IMG/VR virus record: IMGVR_UViG_3300032208_000153
Span: 1-50,186 of that record
Direction: 5' to 3' (one strand)
Origin: a virus
DNA: 50,186 nucleotides
A program made the position numbers and the translations under genes. The notes below the pieces were generated by a model. The model did not search any database. It was not told where the DNA came from and was given only the letters and a program-made list of their open reading frames with translations. Every line of letters starts with the position of its first letter. Positions within the stretch are counted from its first letter, which is position 1. This document shows positions 1 through 5,907 of this stretch, piece by piece.

Positions 1-58
1 ACAGAGTTCTTTTAGTTCTTTATAATCTCTCATGATAACCGACGAGGGTTTACGAGAT

Positions 59-66
59 TATTTATA
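59..66 (-). promoter_or_regulatory. Late promoter, perfect TATAAATA, pointing off the left edge
   Basis: The minus strand reads TATAAATA, identical to the T4 late-promoter consensus, immediately after the stop codon of the 89-aa gene. It would drive the next late gene to the left. By T4-like gene order that should be the large terminase gene gp17, which lies outside the window. Confidence 0.75.
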
Positions 67-336
67 TTAACCCATGTGTACTACCGAAGTAGCGTAGATA
101 TCAGTGACTGCTGCTTCTACCTCTACAGTATCTGTAGGTTCTTTGTCCAGCATGATAGGTCTGTGAGGAGCAACGTACATGCTACCGAGAGTAGTGCCAC
201 CAGCATTCTTGATTGTAACTAGGTGTGCGTTACCACCAGCATGATTGTGCTGAATGAGAACTTTCTTAGCACTATCAATAGTATTGCCAGTAGTTGTGAG
301 TTGTGTTGCCTCTCCTAATAGTTTTACTACGTTCAT
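67..336 (-). CDS. Small conserved-type protein between gp16 and gp17 positions, function unknown
   Basis: An 89-aa, soluble, beta-rich-looking protein with alternating Val/Thr/Ala and no signal peptide or membrane segment. It starts at an ATG inside an ATGA overlap with the stop of gp16, so it is probably translationally coupled to it. It is followed at once by a late promoter. Its place between the small terminase and the expected large terminase suggests a late structural or packaging-associated role, but nothing in the sequence fixes this. I recognise no family. The middle (AGGTTLGSMYVAP) looks like a small beta hairpin. The gene is very likely real; its function is unknown. Confidence 0.75.
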   Translation of the reverse strand: MNVVKLLGEATQLTTTGNTIDSAKKVLIQHNHAGGNAHLVTIKNAGGTTLGSMYVAPHRPIMLDKEPTDTVEVEAAVTDIYATSVVHMG

Positions 337-743
337 CGTTTTCCTCCTCCCATTTGCTTAAGCATCTTCTGTAACTCTGCAGTGCTACCGACAAACATAG
401 CGTTGTTGGTAACCTTGGATGGACCTTTCTTTTCTTCGTCAAGATCCTTCATCTTCTTATGTAGGTCTTGGAGTTTCTCAGTCATGTCTGCAACGTGCTT
501 CATTGCCGCTACAGCGACTTCGTATGCTCTAGGGTGCCCAGACTCCTGTGCGACCTCTAAGGCACCGTTAACCGCCTCCTGCCCCTTGTCTATGAGTGAG
601 TATAACTCACCCCTGGTATATTGGTAATCCTTCTCACGATCGTCCCTATCGACCTGTGGTGGTTGTGGTTTGGAAGGTTTGCTCTCCTCAACAGGTTCTG
701 CACTAATGTTGAGGATCTCCTCCATGTTCTCTTCTAGGCTCAT
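333..743 (-). CDS. gp16: Small terminase subunit gp16
   Basis: A 136-aa protein (T4 gp16 is 164 aa). It recognises phage DNA and regulates the large terminase gp17 during head filling. The T4 pattern is visible: an acidic N-terminus with ILNIS, a central helical region where SGHPRAYEVAVAAMKHVADM parallels the T4 SPRHMEVFATLMGQM segment, and a Lys/Glu-rich coiled coil (LQDLHKKMKDLDEEKK). The C-terminal NNAMFVGSTAELQKML parallels T4 NATVFMGSPTELM. It overlaps gp15 by ATGA on the upstream side and the 89-aa gene by ATGA on the downstream side, so gp15-gp16-89 aa read as one coupled unit. Identification is firm; the protein is somewhat shorter than T4's. Confidence 0.93.
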   Translation of the reverse strand: MSLEENMEEILNISAEPVEESKPSKPQPPQVDRDDREKDYQYTRGELYSLIDKGQEAVNGALEVAQESGHPRAYEVAVAAMKHVADMTEKLQDLHKKMKDLDEEKKGPSKVTNNAMFVGSTAELQKMLKQMGGGKR

Positions 744-1540
744 AAGAATTCAATTCCTTCATTAAATCCAAAGTCATCACCAGCATCAACCAGGACATCA
801 TCATTGACATCAATGACTCCATCAGTGTTAATATCTGTTGTTGCTTTTGGTGTATACGTTCTTGTAATAGTCCTTCTGCTAACAGCAAGGTCACCAATTG
901 TTTCGTGAATAATTGCCTTCCTAATAACATCAGATGTGTTATAAGGACCGTAGAGATAAGACTTCATGGTGAAGTTTAAAGTATATGCAATGTACCTACG
1001 GTTTAAGAAAGTATCATCCCACTCATCTTCTCCGCTGATGTTATTGAGAACAATAGCAACATCTCTCTTTTCATTCATATCTGGAATCATGTTGAGAGTC
1101 ACTGAGAATGATGGTTGGAAATATGGTAAAATTTGCTCTACAATTTGTAGCGCATCGTCCTGAGACTTAGCAATAACTCCTAGTTCAAAACTCAGATTAT
1201 AAGGAACAGGAACATATTGAACTCGGACTTCATCACCATTACCATCAATGATGGTTTTGTATTTTTGAATTGGTGATGTCTTACGGGTAGAATCGTAATC
1301 AATTCCTGTCATCTCGAAATAGAGACGTGGCAATGTGATCGCTACTTTTGATGAACTAGCATTCTCTTCCAGACGAACGAGAAATTTTTGCTTGGGTCCA
1401 TATGCCAGAGGAACTTTTTGCTCCTCTAAAACTTCTCCTGTATTAGGATCAGTGCTCTTCATTGTAATATTATTGAAGAGCGTACCAAACGCAATAATGT
1501 TCTTACGAACAATTTGATTATAAAAATGTGATCCTAACAT
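740..1540 (-). CDS. gp15: Tail completion and sheath stabiliser protein gp15
   Basis: A 266-aa protein, close to T4 gp15 (272 aa). In T4, gp15 caps the tail tube and sheath and forms the tail side of the head-tail joint. N-terminal LGSHFYNQIVRKNIIAFGTL parallels T4 GYFYNSSFRRYATLMGDL. The near-identical core ALQIVEQILPYFQPSF, followed by KRDVAIVL and then RRYIAYTLNF, is diagnostic. The start codon overlaps the gp14 stop by one base (TAATG). The last 30 residues are unusual: residues 236-247 form a canonical 12-residue calcium loop (D-x-N-x-D-G-x-I-x-x-x-D) of EF-hand/dockerin type, followed by an acidic tail. T4 gp15 ends differently, with a Pro-rich tail. Confidence 0.94.
   Translation of the reverse strand: MLGSHFYNQIVRKNIIAFGTLFNNITMKSTDPNTGEVLEEQKVPLAYGPKQKFLVRLEENASSSKVAITLPRLYFEMTGIDYDSTRKTSPIQKYKTIIDGNGDEVRVQYVPVPYNLSFELGVIAKSQDDALQIVEQILPYFQPSFSVTLNMIPDMNEKRDVAIVLNNISGEDEWDDTFLNRRYIAYTLNFTMKSYLYGPYNTSDVIRKAIIHETIGDLAVSRRTITRTYTPKATTDINTDGVIDVNDDVLVDAGDDFGFNEGIEFL
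800..835 (-). other. EF-hand/dockerin-like calcium loop in the C-terminus of gp15
   Basis: The codons read DINTDGVIDVND. Asp/Asn occupy loop positions 1, 3, 5, 9 and 12, Gly is at 6 and Ile at 8, as in EF-hand and dockerin loops. Only one loop is present, and the sequence beyond it (DDVLVDAGDDFGF) stays acidic. Confidence 0.6.
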
Positions 1541-2664
1541 TAGAAGCTACCTGTCTGATTACCATATTCACCGAATGGATTACCTTCAGTCCAATCGATA
1601 ATATTATCCGCACTATCTTCGATTTGTCTATTTTGATCGTAGTTGCTGGATGTATTATTTAGAGTGTCGAATGACTCAGGACTCCACTTAGCACCTGAAG
1701 TTATACCAGTTATGGTCTCGGCAGTAGTGAACGTTCCAGTTCTGTTGATGATCTGGAGTTCTCTTGTAGAACTATCCCAGGACTTGACTTCTGCTCTATT
1801 GTCTTTAGGTGAGTAGTCAATAGTAACAGTAGGAGCAGTTGTATACCCAGTGCCCCCGCTAGTAATAAGGATGCTAGTAACAAGACCAGTCGAGCTAACC
1901 GATGCAGTGGCTGTTGCTCCATTTCCTCCGCCTCCTGAAATAGTTACCGTGGGTGGTAATGCTGCATTATAATGAAGTCCGCTATCAGTAATAGTAATAC
2001 TGTCTACGGCATCGCCATCAGTAGTTGCTGTTGCTTTAGCAAGGAACTCATCACCAGAAACTTCTTCTCCTACAGTGAAGTCTCCTGTACCACCAGGGTC
2101 CATGATGAGTTTGATGCTGTTTGCAAATGTGACTTCCACTGCATCAATTTCTTCAACACCAGTGTCAAAGTCATCACTACCGATCTCATAGATCTCAGCG
2201 GTGATAGCATAAAATTGAATTTTACCAAACTGGAAGAATGGTTCTTCCTTGCCAACAAATTTAATTTCGTAAATATCTTTTGTTAGAGGGAAGTATAATA
2301 GGTCTCCCTCATTTGGTCTACTGTCTAGAGTAAGATTGGGGTTATGCTCTGCTACTTCTTCATCCCATCTTCTGGTAGATACACGGAAGATAATTTCATC
2401 TGTAATGCGGAGACCAAACTTACTTACAAATTCTGAGTTGTCACCAAAACCTAAGACATTCTGCAACAACATCTCAATCTGGAATTGCTCTTGATACTTG
2501 GAGTATCTAACTTCATCCAGTGTGTTGTCTTGTAGAACTACTCTAGGGATATAGTATATGTCTGAACCAAACAGTTTGATTTGCTCATCCACAAGATCCT
2601 GAACGAGATTCTGTTCGCCACTATGACCTTGGTAGTATGTTGGAAAGTAGGGACTGGTAGGCAT
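1540..2664 (-). CDS. gp14: Neck protein gp14 with an inserted beta-repeat region
   Basis: A 374-aa protein against 256 aa in T4. gp14 forms the neck with gp13 and seals filled heads for tail attachment. Homology is clear in the first 155 residues: GSDIYYIPR (T4 GVECYYVPR), KFGLRITDEI (T4 NFGMQVQDEV), RPNEGDLLYFPL (T4 KEGDLIYFPM), and DIYEIKFV with PFFQFGK. The extreme C-terminus EGNPFGEYGNQ parallels T4 SNPFDNDF. Between these, about residues 180-335 are an extra region. It holds two GxGY/PTVTI beta modules, at about 222-243 and 262-283, flanked by two FTVGEEVSG / FTTAETITG modules. The same modules occur in the phage's fibre proteins. It is spaced one base from gp13 and overlaps gp15 by one base. 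Confidence 0.92.
   Translation of the reverse strand: MPTSPYFPTYYQGHSGEQNLVQDLVDEQIKLFGSDIYYIPRVVLQDNTLDEVRYSKYQEQFQIEMLLQNVLGFGDNSEFVSKFGLRITDEIIFRVSTRRWDEEVAEHNPNLTLDSRPNEGDLLYFPLTKDIYEIKFVGKEEPFFQFGKIQFYAITAEIYEIGSDDFDTGVEEIDAVEVTFANSIKLIMDPGGTGDFTVGEEVSGDEFLAKATATTDGDAVDSITITDSGLHYNAALPPTVTISGGGGNGATATASVSSTGLVTSILITSGGTGYTTAPTVTIDYSPKDNRAEVKSWDSSTRELQIINRTGTFTTAETITGITSGAKWSPESFDTLNNTSSNYDQNRQIEDSADNIIDWTEGNPFGEYGNQTGSF
1810..2001 (-). repeat. Two GxGY/PTVTI beta modules within gp14
   Basis: Residues about 222-285 read ITDSGLHYN...PPTVTISGGGGNGATATA and then ITSGGTGYTTAPTVTIDYS. These are the same module found about 30 times in the giant fibre proteins of this window, and here it is nested in a neck protein. 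Confidence 0.75.
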
Positions 2665-2665
2665 T

Positions 2666-3466
2666 TTATCCGATCATATCCATTGGTGGGATTGCGTACT
2701 TACTGAGAACTTCAGATTCGATCTTATCGATCTCTGCAAGTGCGTCTGTGTAGATCTCTCTACCATTAAGAGTAACACCGCCAGGAAGTTGGACGTTGTT
2801 ATACTTAATTAAATTCATACCCCACTGCTTCTTCATGAGAGCAGTAGCATACTTCTTGACAAACATATCGTTGTACATTTCCGTAGCATCTGTAGGATCG
2901 ATGAGACGGTGTGCTTCGATTAGTAGATACTTATCTTCTGCAAGGAAGTCAGCATCCACGTCAAGATACAAACGATCACGACGTGCCGTGAATCTGAACT
3001 GCTGGAAAGAACCATTGTTCAAAACCATATCTAGAGTTTCTAGATACTGCTTAGTCATAAAATAATTGAGAATATCAAGAGATCCGAATGCATACAAATC
3101 ATTCAGATATAATTGATACTCAACACCAAAAAGATTAGAACGAATTGAATTACTAACTAATCCAAAAACTTTACTGATACCAGTGACATGAGCTGGGATT
3201 GGAATGTAGTTTGTTGCTTCATTCCAATCAGAACTTCCATTGCTGGTTGTTACTGTTGCTTTAAATCTAGTGATGTCATCAGCAGTCAGTGAGTGTGTAA
3301 GATAGCATCTTTCCATACCGTTGTAGCAGTTCTCCTGAAAGAACTGATACGTATCATCAATGACGTTATTAACTTGTTCGTCATCAATGTTTACTTGTAG
3401 GACAGGCTCACCAAGCTGCCTCTTACAATATGTGATGAGTTCAGCTCTTGAATTTGGAGATGCCAT
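2666..3466 (-). CDS. gp13: Neck protein gp13
   Basis: A 266-aa protein (T4 gp13 is 309 aa) that forms the head-tail neck with gp14. N-terminal SRAELITYCKRQLGEPVLQVNI parallels T4 LKDVILRRLGAPIINVEL. The C-terminal QLPGGVTLNGREIYTDALAEIDKI matches T4 [23 protein letters not shown], and both proteins end in a hydrophobic MDMIG/GILVG tail. The ATG at 3466 is preferred over an upstream TTG at 3475. The gene is the first of the gp13-gp14-gp15-gp16 unit. It lies behind a terminator hairpin that carries a late promoter in its loop; the 3' arm (AAGAAGG) is the only Shine-Dalgarno-like sequence upstream. Confidence 0.93.
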   Translation of the reverse strand: MASPNSRAELITYCKRQLGEPVLQVNIDDEQVNNVIDDTYQFFQENCYNGMERCYLTHSLTADDITRFKATVTTSNGSSDWNEATNYIPIPAHVTGISKVFGLVSNSIRSNLFGVEYQLYLNDLYAFGSLDILNYFMTKQYLETLDMVLNNGSFQQFRFTARRDRLYLDVDADFLAEDKYLLIEAHRLIDPTDATEMYNDMFVKKYATALMKKQWGMNLIKYNNVQLPGGVTLNGREIYTDALAEIDKIESEVLSKYAIPPMDMIG

Positions 3467-3475
3467 TACACACAA

Positions 3476-3510
3476 AAATCCCTTCTTACCTATTTAGGAA
3501 GAAGGGATTT
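3476..3510 (-). terminator. Terminator hairpin with a late promoter in its loop, upstream of gp13
   Basis: Perfect 12-bp inverted repeat: 3476-3487 pairs with 3499-3510, with an 11-base loop. On the minus strand it ends GGGATTTTTGTG, a U-rich tail suitable for intrinsic termination of the 64-aa gene's transcript. The loop holds CCTAAATAGG, which includes the late motif CTAAATA. Confidence 0.8.
3491..3497 (-). promoter_or_regulatory. Late promoter CTAAATA (gp13 unit) inside the terminator loop
   Basis: The minus strand reads CTAAATA, 25 bases upstream of the gp13 ATG. With T4 spacing, transcription would start near 3485, in the 3' arm of the hairpin, so the new RNA cannot form the terminator stem. 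Confidence 0.7.
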
Positions 3511-3512
3511 AG

Positions 3513-3520
3513 TATTTATT
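3513..3520 (-). promoter_or_regulatory. Possible second late promoter AATAAATA
   Basis: The minus strand reads AATAAATA. Its internal TAA (3516-3518) is the stop codon of the 64-aa gene. It would read through the terminator hairpin at 3476-3510, so it is probably weaker or secondary to the promoter in the loop. Confidence 0.4.
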
Positions 3521-3710
3521 CCGCAGGTACTTCTGGTTCACCTTCTGGTGCTGCACCTTCTCCTTCTAGGAGACCTAGAGTTTCAAGACCGCCTTGTAGT
3601 TTAATCTTATACTCTTTTGCTTTGACGAGGTTTTCTTCTAGTTCAGCAATTTGCTTTTCTGTTGTAGCAATTTGTTCTTCAAAATTTTTCTTTAATGTTG
3701 CGGGATCCAT
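3516..3710 (-). CDS. Small coiled-coil protein, function unknown
   Basis: A 64-aa protein starting at the ATG at 3710; an in-frame GTG at 3719 is possible but less likely. Residues 5-47 are a strong amphipathic coiled coil (FEEQIATTEKQIAELEENLV and onward). The last 15 residues are an acidic, Pro/Gly/Ala/Glu-rich tail that is likely disordered. It has a late promoter of its own at 3738-3745 and is followed by a strong terminator, so it is an independent late gene between the adhesin block and the neck genes. A structural or assembly-accessory role is inferred from position only. Confidence 0.75.
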   Translation of the reverse strand: MDPATLKKNFEEQIATTEKQIAELEENLVKAKEYKIKLQGGLETLGLLEGEGAAPEGEPEVPAE

Positions 3711-3736
3711 AGTTATCACATTGAATAGTGTGTGTA

Positions 3737-3937
3737 TTATTTATCCGTGTTTGGATGTACCCTTCCCCATTTTCCGACAGGACATTCAGTAGCAGCAAAC
3801 CTAGTCTTTAGTGGCATTACACAAAGACAAACTTTGCATTGCTTTGACACTTTAATGTATTTTGGGCATTTTTCGCAAGTTGCAAGTCGCGACTTCATAG
3901 TGTCTTCATCAGCGAAGACTTCTTTAATGCTAAGCAT
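3737..3937 (-). CDS. Small zinc-ribbon-like Cys-rich protein
   Basis: A 66-aa protein with six cysteines in a metal-binding pattern: C21-x2-C24-P, C34-x2-C37-x-C39, and C52-P-x-GKW. Small phage proteins with this CxxCP...CxxCxC...CPxGKW layout are widespread and look like DUF6171-type zinc ribbons. Their role is not established, and I cannot confirm the family without a search. It follows the 385-aa glycine-rich gene by two bases and probably shares its transcript. The last codons (GAT AAA TAA) form the late promoter for the next gene. Confidence 0.8.
   Translation of the reverse strand: MLSIKEVFADEDTMKSRLATCEKCPKYIKVSKQCKVCLCVMPLKTRFAATECPVGKWGRVHPNTDK
3738..3745 (-). promoter_or_regulatory. 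Late promoter GATAAATA for the 64-aa gene
   Basis: The minus strand reads GATAAATA and overlaps the stop codon of the zinc-ribbon gene by two bases. It lies 27 bases upstream of the 64-aa gene's ATG. Confidence 0.6.
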
Positions 3938-3939
3938 AA

Positions 3940-5097
3940 TTATTCTAATGTAATTTTAATATAACCCTCTCCTTGGTAAATTCCACCACTCGGTGTGGTA
4001 TTATGTCCGCCTCTAATATTTGTTTGGTTTGCACCAATATTGAAGCTTCCGCCTCCACCACCGTGTTGTGAATAACTAGACCATCCACCAGATGCACAAC
4101 CACCAGTATAACCTCCAGCGCCACCAGGACCACCTAGGTTACCACCGCCACCGCTGCCAAATCCACCACGATTGCCTTGACCTTGACCAGTATAACAGGT
4201 ACTGCCAGTGCTTCCTTCTGCACCTTGATTCAACTGCTGTGCTTGTGGGTGAGGACCAGCGCCACAGTGCCATGGAGAAGGATTTGATGGAGAACCTCCA
4301 AACCATCCTCCACCACCTTGACCAGAATATGGACCAGCTGGATATCCACCATATCCAGGTTGTGGGGTACTAGTAGTATAAGTTCCTTGGCAAGTAGTAG
4401 CTGTTACTCCGTTTGTTGTTTGACCATATGCATTATTGATGTCTTTTGAACAGGAGTTACCATATACGTTACCTGCAGTACCTCCTCCACCACCAGCAAC
4501 TAAAAGTAATTGATCGTTAGTATAATTCTTTACCCAAGCTGCACCGCCACCACCTGATTCATTACCATGAGGACTGCTGTATGAATTTCCTCCAGCTCCA
4601 CATAAGATCTCAAGTTGTTCTCCTTGGACTAGATCAAATTGACCTGTAATTTTTGCTCCCCAAATGTCCTGACTTGCATAACTAGTGCTTGGGTGCCTAC
4701 CACCTCTAGCTCCACCACCTTCAATTGTATAAGTTCCAGTAGCAGGAATAGTCCAGCGTTGTACTCCAGTAAATTGTCCGCTTTGGAATAAAGAAGAATC
4801 ATTTGCAAATACTTGAGAACTATATGCAGACTGGAATGCGTTAAAGCCAGGACCAGTTCGATCACCACGCTGTAGTGCTGATCGAAATGTATTACTACTA
4901 AAGTCGTATAATTGATTACCTTGTCCTACATTACTTTCAACCCAATTTCCATTTACATAAATTTTGAAGTAATTTGAGTCGGTGTCATAAACAATCAATC
5001 CTTCTTCAGGAGTCAACGCATTAATTTGCGAGGTAGTGAGTCTAGGTAGAACCAACCTATCAGTTACGTTTAGGGTTCCTACTGTTAGTGAAGACAT
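3940..5097 (-). CDS. Glycine-rich tail adhesin candidate with an ALK-type glycine-rich domain
   Basis: A 385-aa protein. Residues 1-55 are a fibre attachment-like module (LVLPRLTTSQINAL...NGNWVESN) shared with the neighbouring 57-aa protein. From about residue 108 it matches the pattern of the glycine-rich domain of ALK/LTK receptors and bacterial relatives (Pfam Gly_rich, PF12810). The visible signatures are WTIPATGTYTIEGGGARGG, then FDLVQGEQLEILCGAGG, then GGGGAAWV...LLLVAGGGGGTAG. Residues 245-370 are poly-Gly/Pro/Ser segments, and the C-terminal strand is GEGYIKITLE. Six cysteines (166, 216, 236, 278, 301, 334) could stabilise the tip. Position at the end of the fibre block suggests a host-recognition tip like the T-even gp38 adhesins, which are also Gly-rich but of different architecture. 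Receptor binding is inferred. Confidence 0.75.
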   Translation of the reverse strand: MSSLTVGTLNVTDRLVLPRLTTSQINALTPEEGLIVYDTDSNYFKIYVNGNWVESNVGQGNQLYDFSSNTFRSALQRGDRTGPGFNAFQSAYSSQVFANDSSLFQSGQFTGVQRWTIPATGTYTIEGGGARGGRHPSTSYASQDIWGAKITGQFDLVQGEQLEILCGAGGNSYSSPHGNESGGGGAAWVKNYTNDQLLLVAGGGGGTAGNVYGNSCSKDINNAYGQTTNGVTATTCQGTYTTSTPQPGYGGYPAGPYSGQGGGGWFGGSPSNPSPWHCGAGPHPQAQQLNQGAEGSTGSTCYTGQGQGNRGGFGSGGGGNLGGPGGAGGYTGGCASGGWSSYSQHGGGGGSFNIGANQTNIRGGHNTTPSGGIYQGEGYIKITLE

Positions 5098-5118
5098 GTT
5101 CTTTTAATTCCTTAGATA

Positions 5119-5126
5119 TATTTATT
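5119..5126 (-). promoter_or_regulatory. Late promoter AATAAATA for the adhesin gene
   Basis: The minus strand reads AATAAATA. Its internal TAA (5122-5124) is the stop codon of the 188-aa gene. It lies 21 bases upstream of the adhesin ATG, and the leader contains AAGGA. Confidence 0.6.
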
Positions 5127-5688
5127 CTTCTACAAGAAGTTCTACTGCACCATACTCAGTAGAACTTACCATAGTAGCTACTGCTGGATCTGCTGCATCA
5201 GACTTCCACGAAAGTGTATTCTCATCCCAGGTGTATTCAGTATATTCATGATCTCCTGGCATTACACTAGGAGATTCCCAACAACGTCCATTCCATTTCC
5301 ATGATGGATATGGTTGTGATGGAATAGGAACTGTAAATTCGTATGTGAATTCAGATCTTTTACCGCTGTCTTCTGCATACAGTTCTAAGCGGAAATCATC
5401 TGCAACAGACAAAACTAAAGTCTCATCTGTCTCTAAAATTTTTCCTTCTAAACGATTATATCCAATTCCTTTTTGCTTTGGATAATCTCTAGTGCATACC
5501 AAATCTGGAATAGTACCAGTAGTTCTCCATAATTTAAGTCCAAACTTCAATCCATTAAATTGGATTACATCAAATCCATCTTTTTCAAATCCAAAATTAA
5601 AAACAACATCATCAGTAGGTTTTAAATCTTTTGTGATTTGCCACCTTTCTGTTGTTAAGTTATAGACAATAGTAAGTTTGTTGATCAT
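5122..5688 (-). CDS. Putative tail-fibre-associated structural protein
   Basis: A 188-aa protein with no signal peptide or membrane segment. The first 110 residues look like a beta-sandwich with acidic surface loops. Residues about 125-165 carry a Trp/Pro-rich segment (QPYPSWKWNGRCWESP, then YTWDENTLSWKS) of a kind that recurs in structural proteins of marine T4-like phages; I do not know its function. The start is the ATG at 5688, 10 bases after the 57-aa gene, so the two are probably co-transcribed. The stop lies within the late promoter of the adhesin gene. A fibre or fibre-cap role is inferred from position. Confidence 0.75.
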   Translation of the reverse strand: MINKLTIVYNLTTERWQITKDLKPTDDVVFNFGFEKDGFDVIQFNGLKFGLKLWRTTGTIPDLVCTRDYPKQKGIGYNRLEGKILETDETLVLSVADDFRLELYAEDSGKRSEFTYEFTVPIPSQPYPSWKWNGRCWESPSVMPGDHEYTEYTWDENTLSWKSDAADPAVATMVSSTEYGAVELLVEE

Positions 5689-5698
5689 TTTTTAAATC

Positions 5699-5872
5699 CT
5701 ATTTAAATACGGTCCAAGCAGCGCCATCCCAAAATTCTAAAGTACCGCTATCTGGATTGAAAATAACAGTAGCAAGCTCTACGTCAGTCAGAGCATCTCT
5801 TTGGGTTGTATTGTATGTTGGCAATACAACCCTAGAAGTTCCAAACAGTTTTTTGACGTTTACCCTTGACAT
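5699..5872 (-). CDS. 57-aa single-module fibre protein
   Basis: A short gene starting ATG at 5872 and ending TAG at 5699-5701. It encodes 57 residues beginning MSRVNVKKLFGTSRVVLPTY. The core (VVLPTYNTTQRDALT, then VIFNPDSGTLEFWDGAAW) is the same module as the N-terminus of the 385-aa adhesin (LVLPRLTTSQINALT...VYDTDSNYFKIYVNGNW). It also resembles two copies inside the 1613-aa fibre protein (LPKGNTAQRP...IRFNTDTDQYEGY). As a free-standing module it could be a fibre connector or cap. A perfect late promoter lies 27 bases upstream. Coding is supported by the module match and by its fit between flanking genes. Confidence 0.75.
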   Translation of the reverse strand: MSRVNVKKLFGTSRVVLPTYNTTQRDALTDVELATVIFNPDSGTLEFWDGAAWTVFK

Positions 5873-5898
5873 TATTTAGAATGCAGTTATATCGTTAA

Positions 5899-5906
5899 TA
5901 TTTATA
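5899..5906 (-). promoter_or_regulatory. Late promoter, perfect TATAAATA
   Basis: The minus strand reads TATAAATA one base after the stop of the 3016-aa fibre gene and 27 bases upstream of the 57-aa gene. It probably serves the 57-aa and 188-aa genes. A further CTAAATA at 5873-5879 abuts the ATG and is too close to act as a promoter for that gene. Confidence 0.7.
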
Positions 5907-5907
5907 A

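Noticed and set aside
703-930. Minus-strand frame of 75 codons across the gp15/gp16 junction
   Set aside because: It is out of frame with both gp15 and gp16, which are firmly identified, and its product is a Leu/Met-rich shadow.
3467-3475. TTG start three codons upstream for gp13
   Set aside because: It falls at the base of the terminator stem tail and adds no homologous residues. The ATG at 3466 starts a segment that fits gp13.
3990-4520. Short repeated DNA resembling a tandem repeat or CRISPR array
   Set aside because: The repeats are irregular glycine codon runs in the adhesin gene, without constant repeat length or unique spacers.
5873-5879. CTAAATA directly before the 57-aa gene's ATG as its promoter
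   Set aside because: At late-promoter spacing the RNA would begin inside the gene. The perfect TATAAATA at 5899-5906 fits better.
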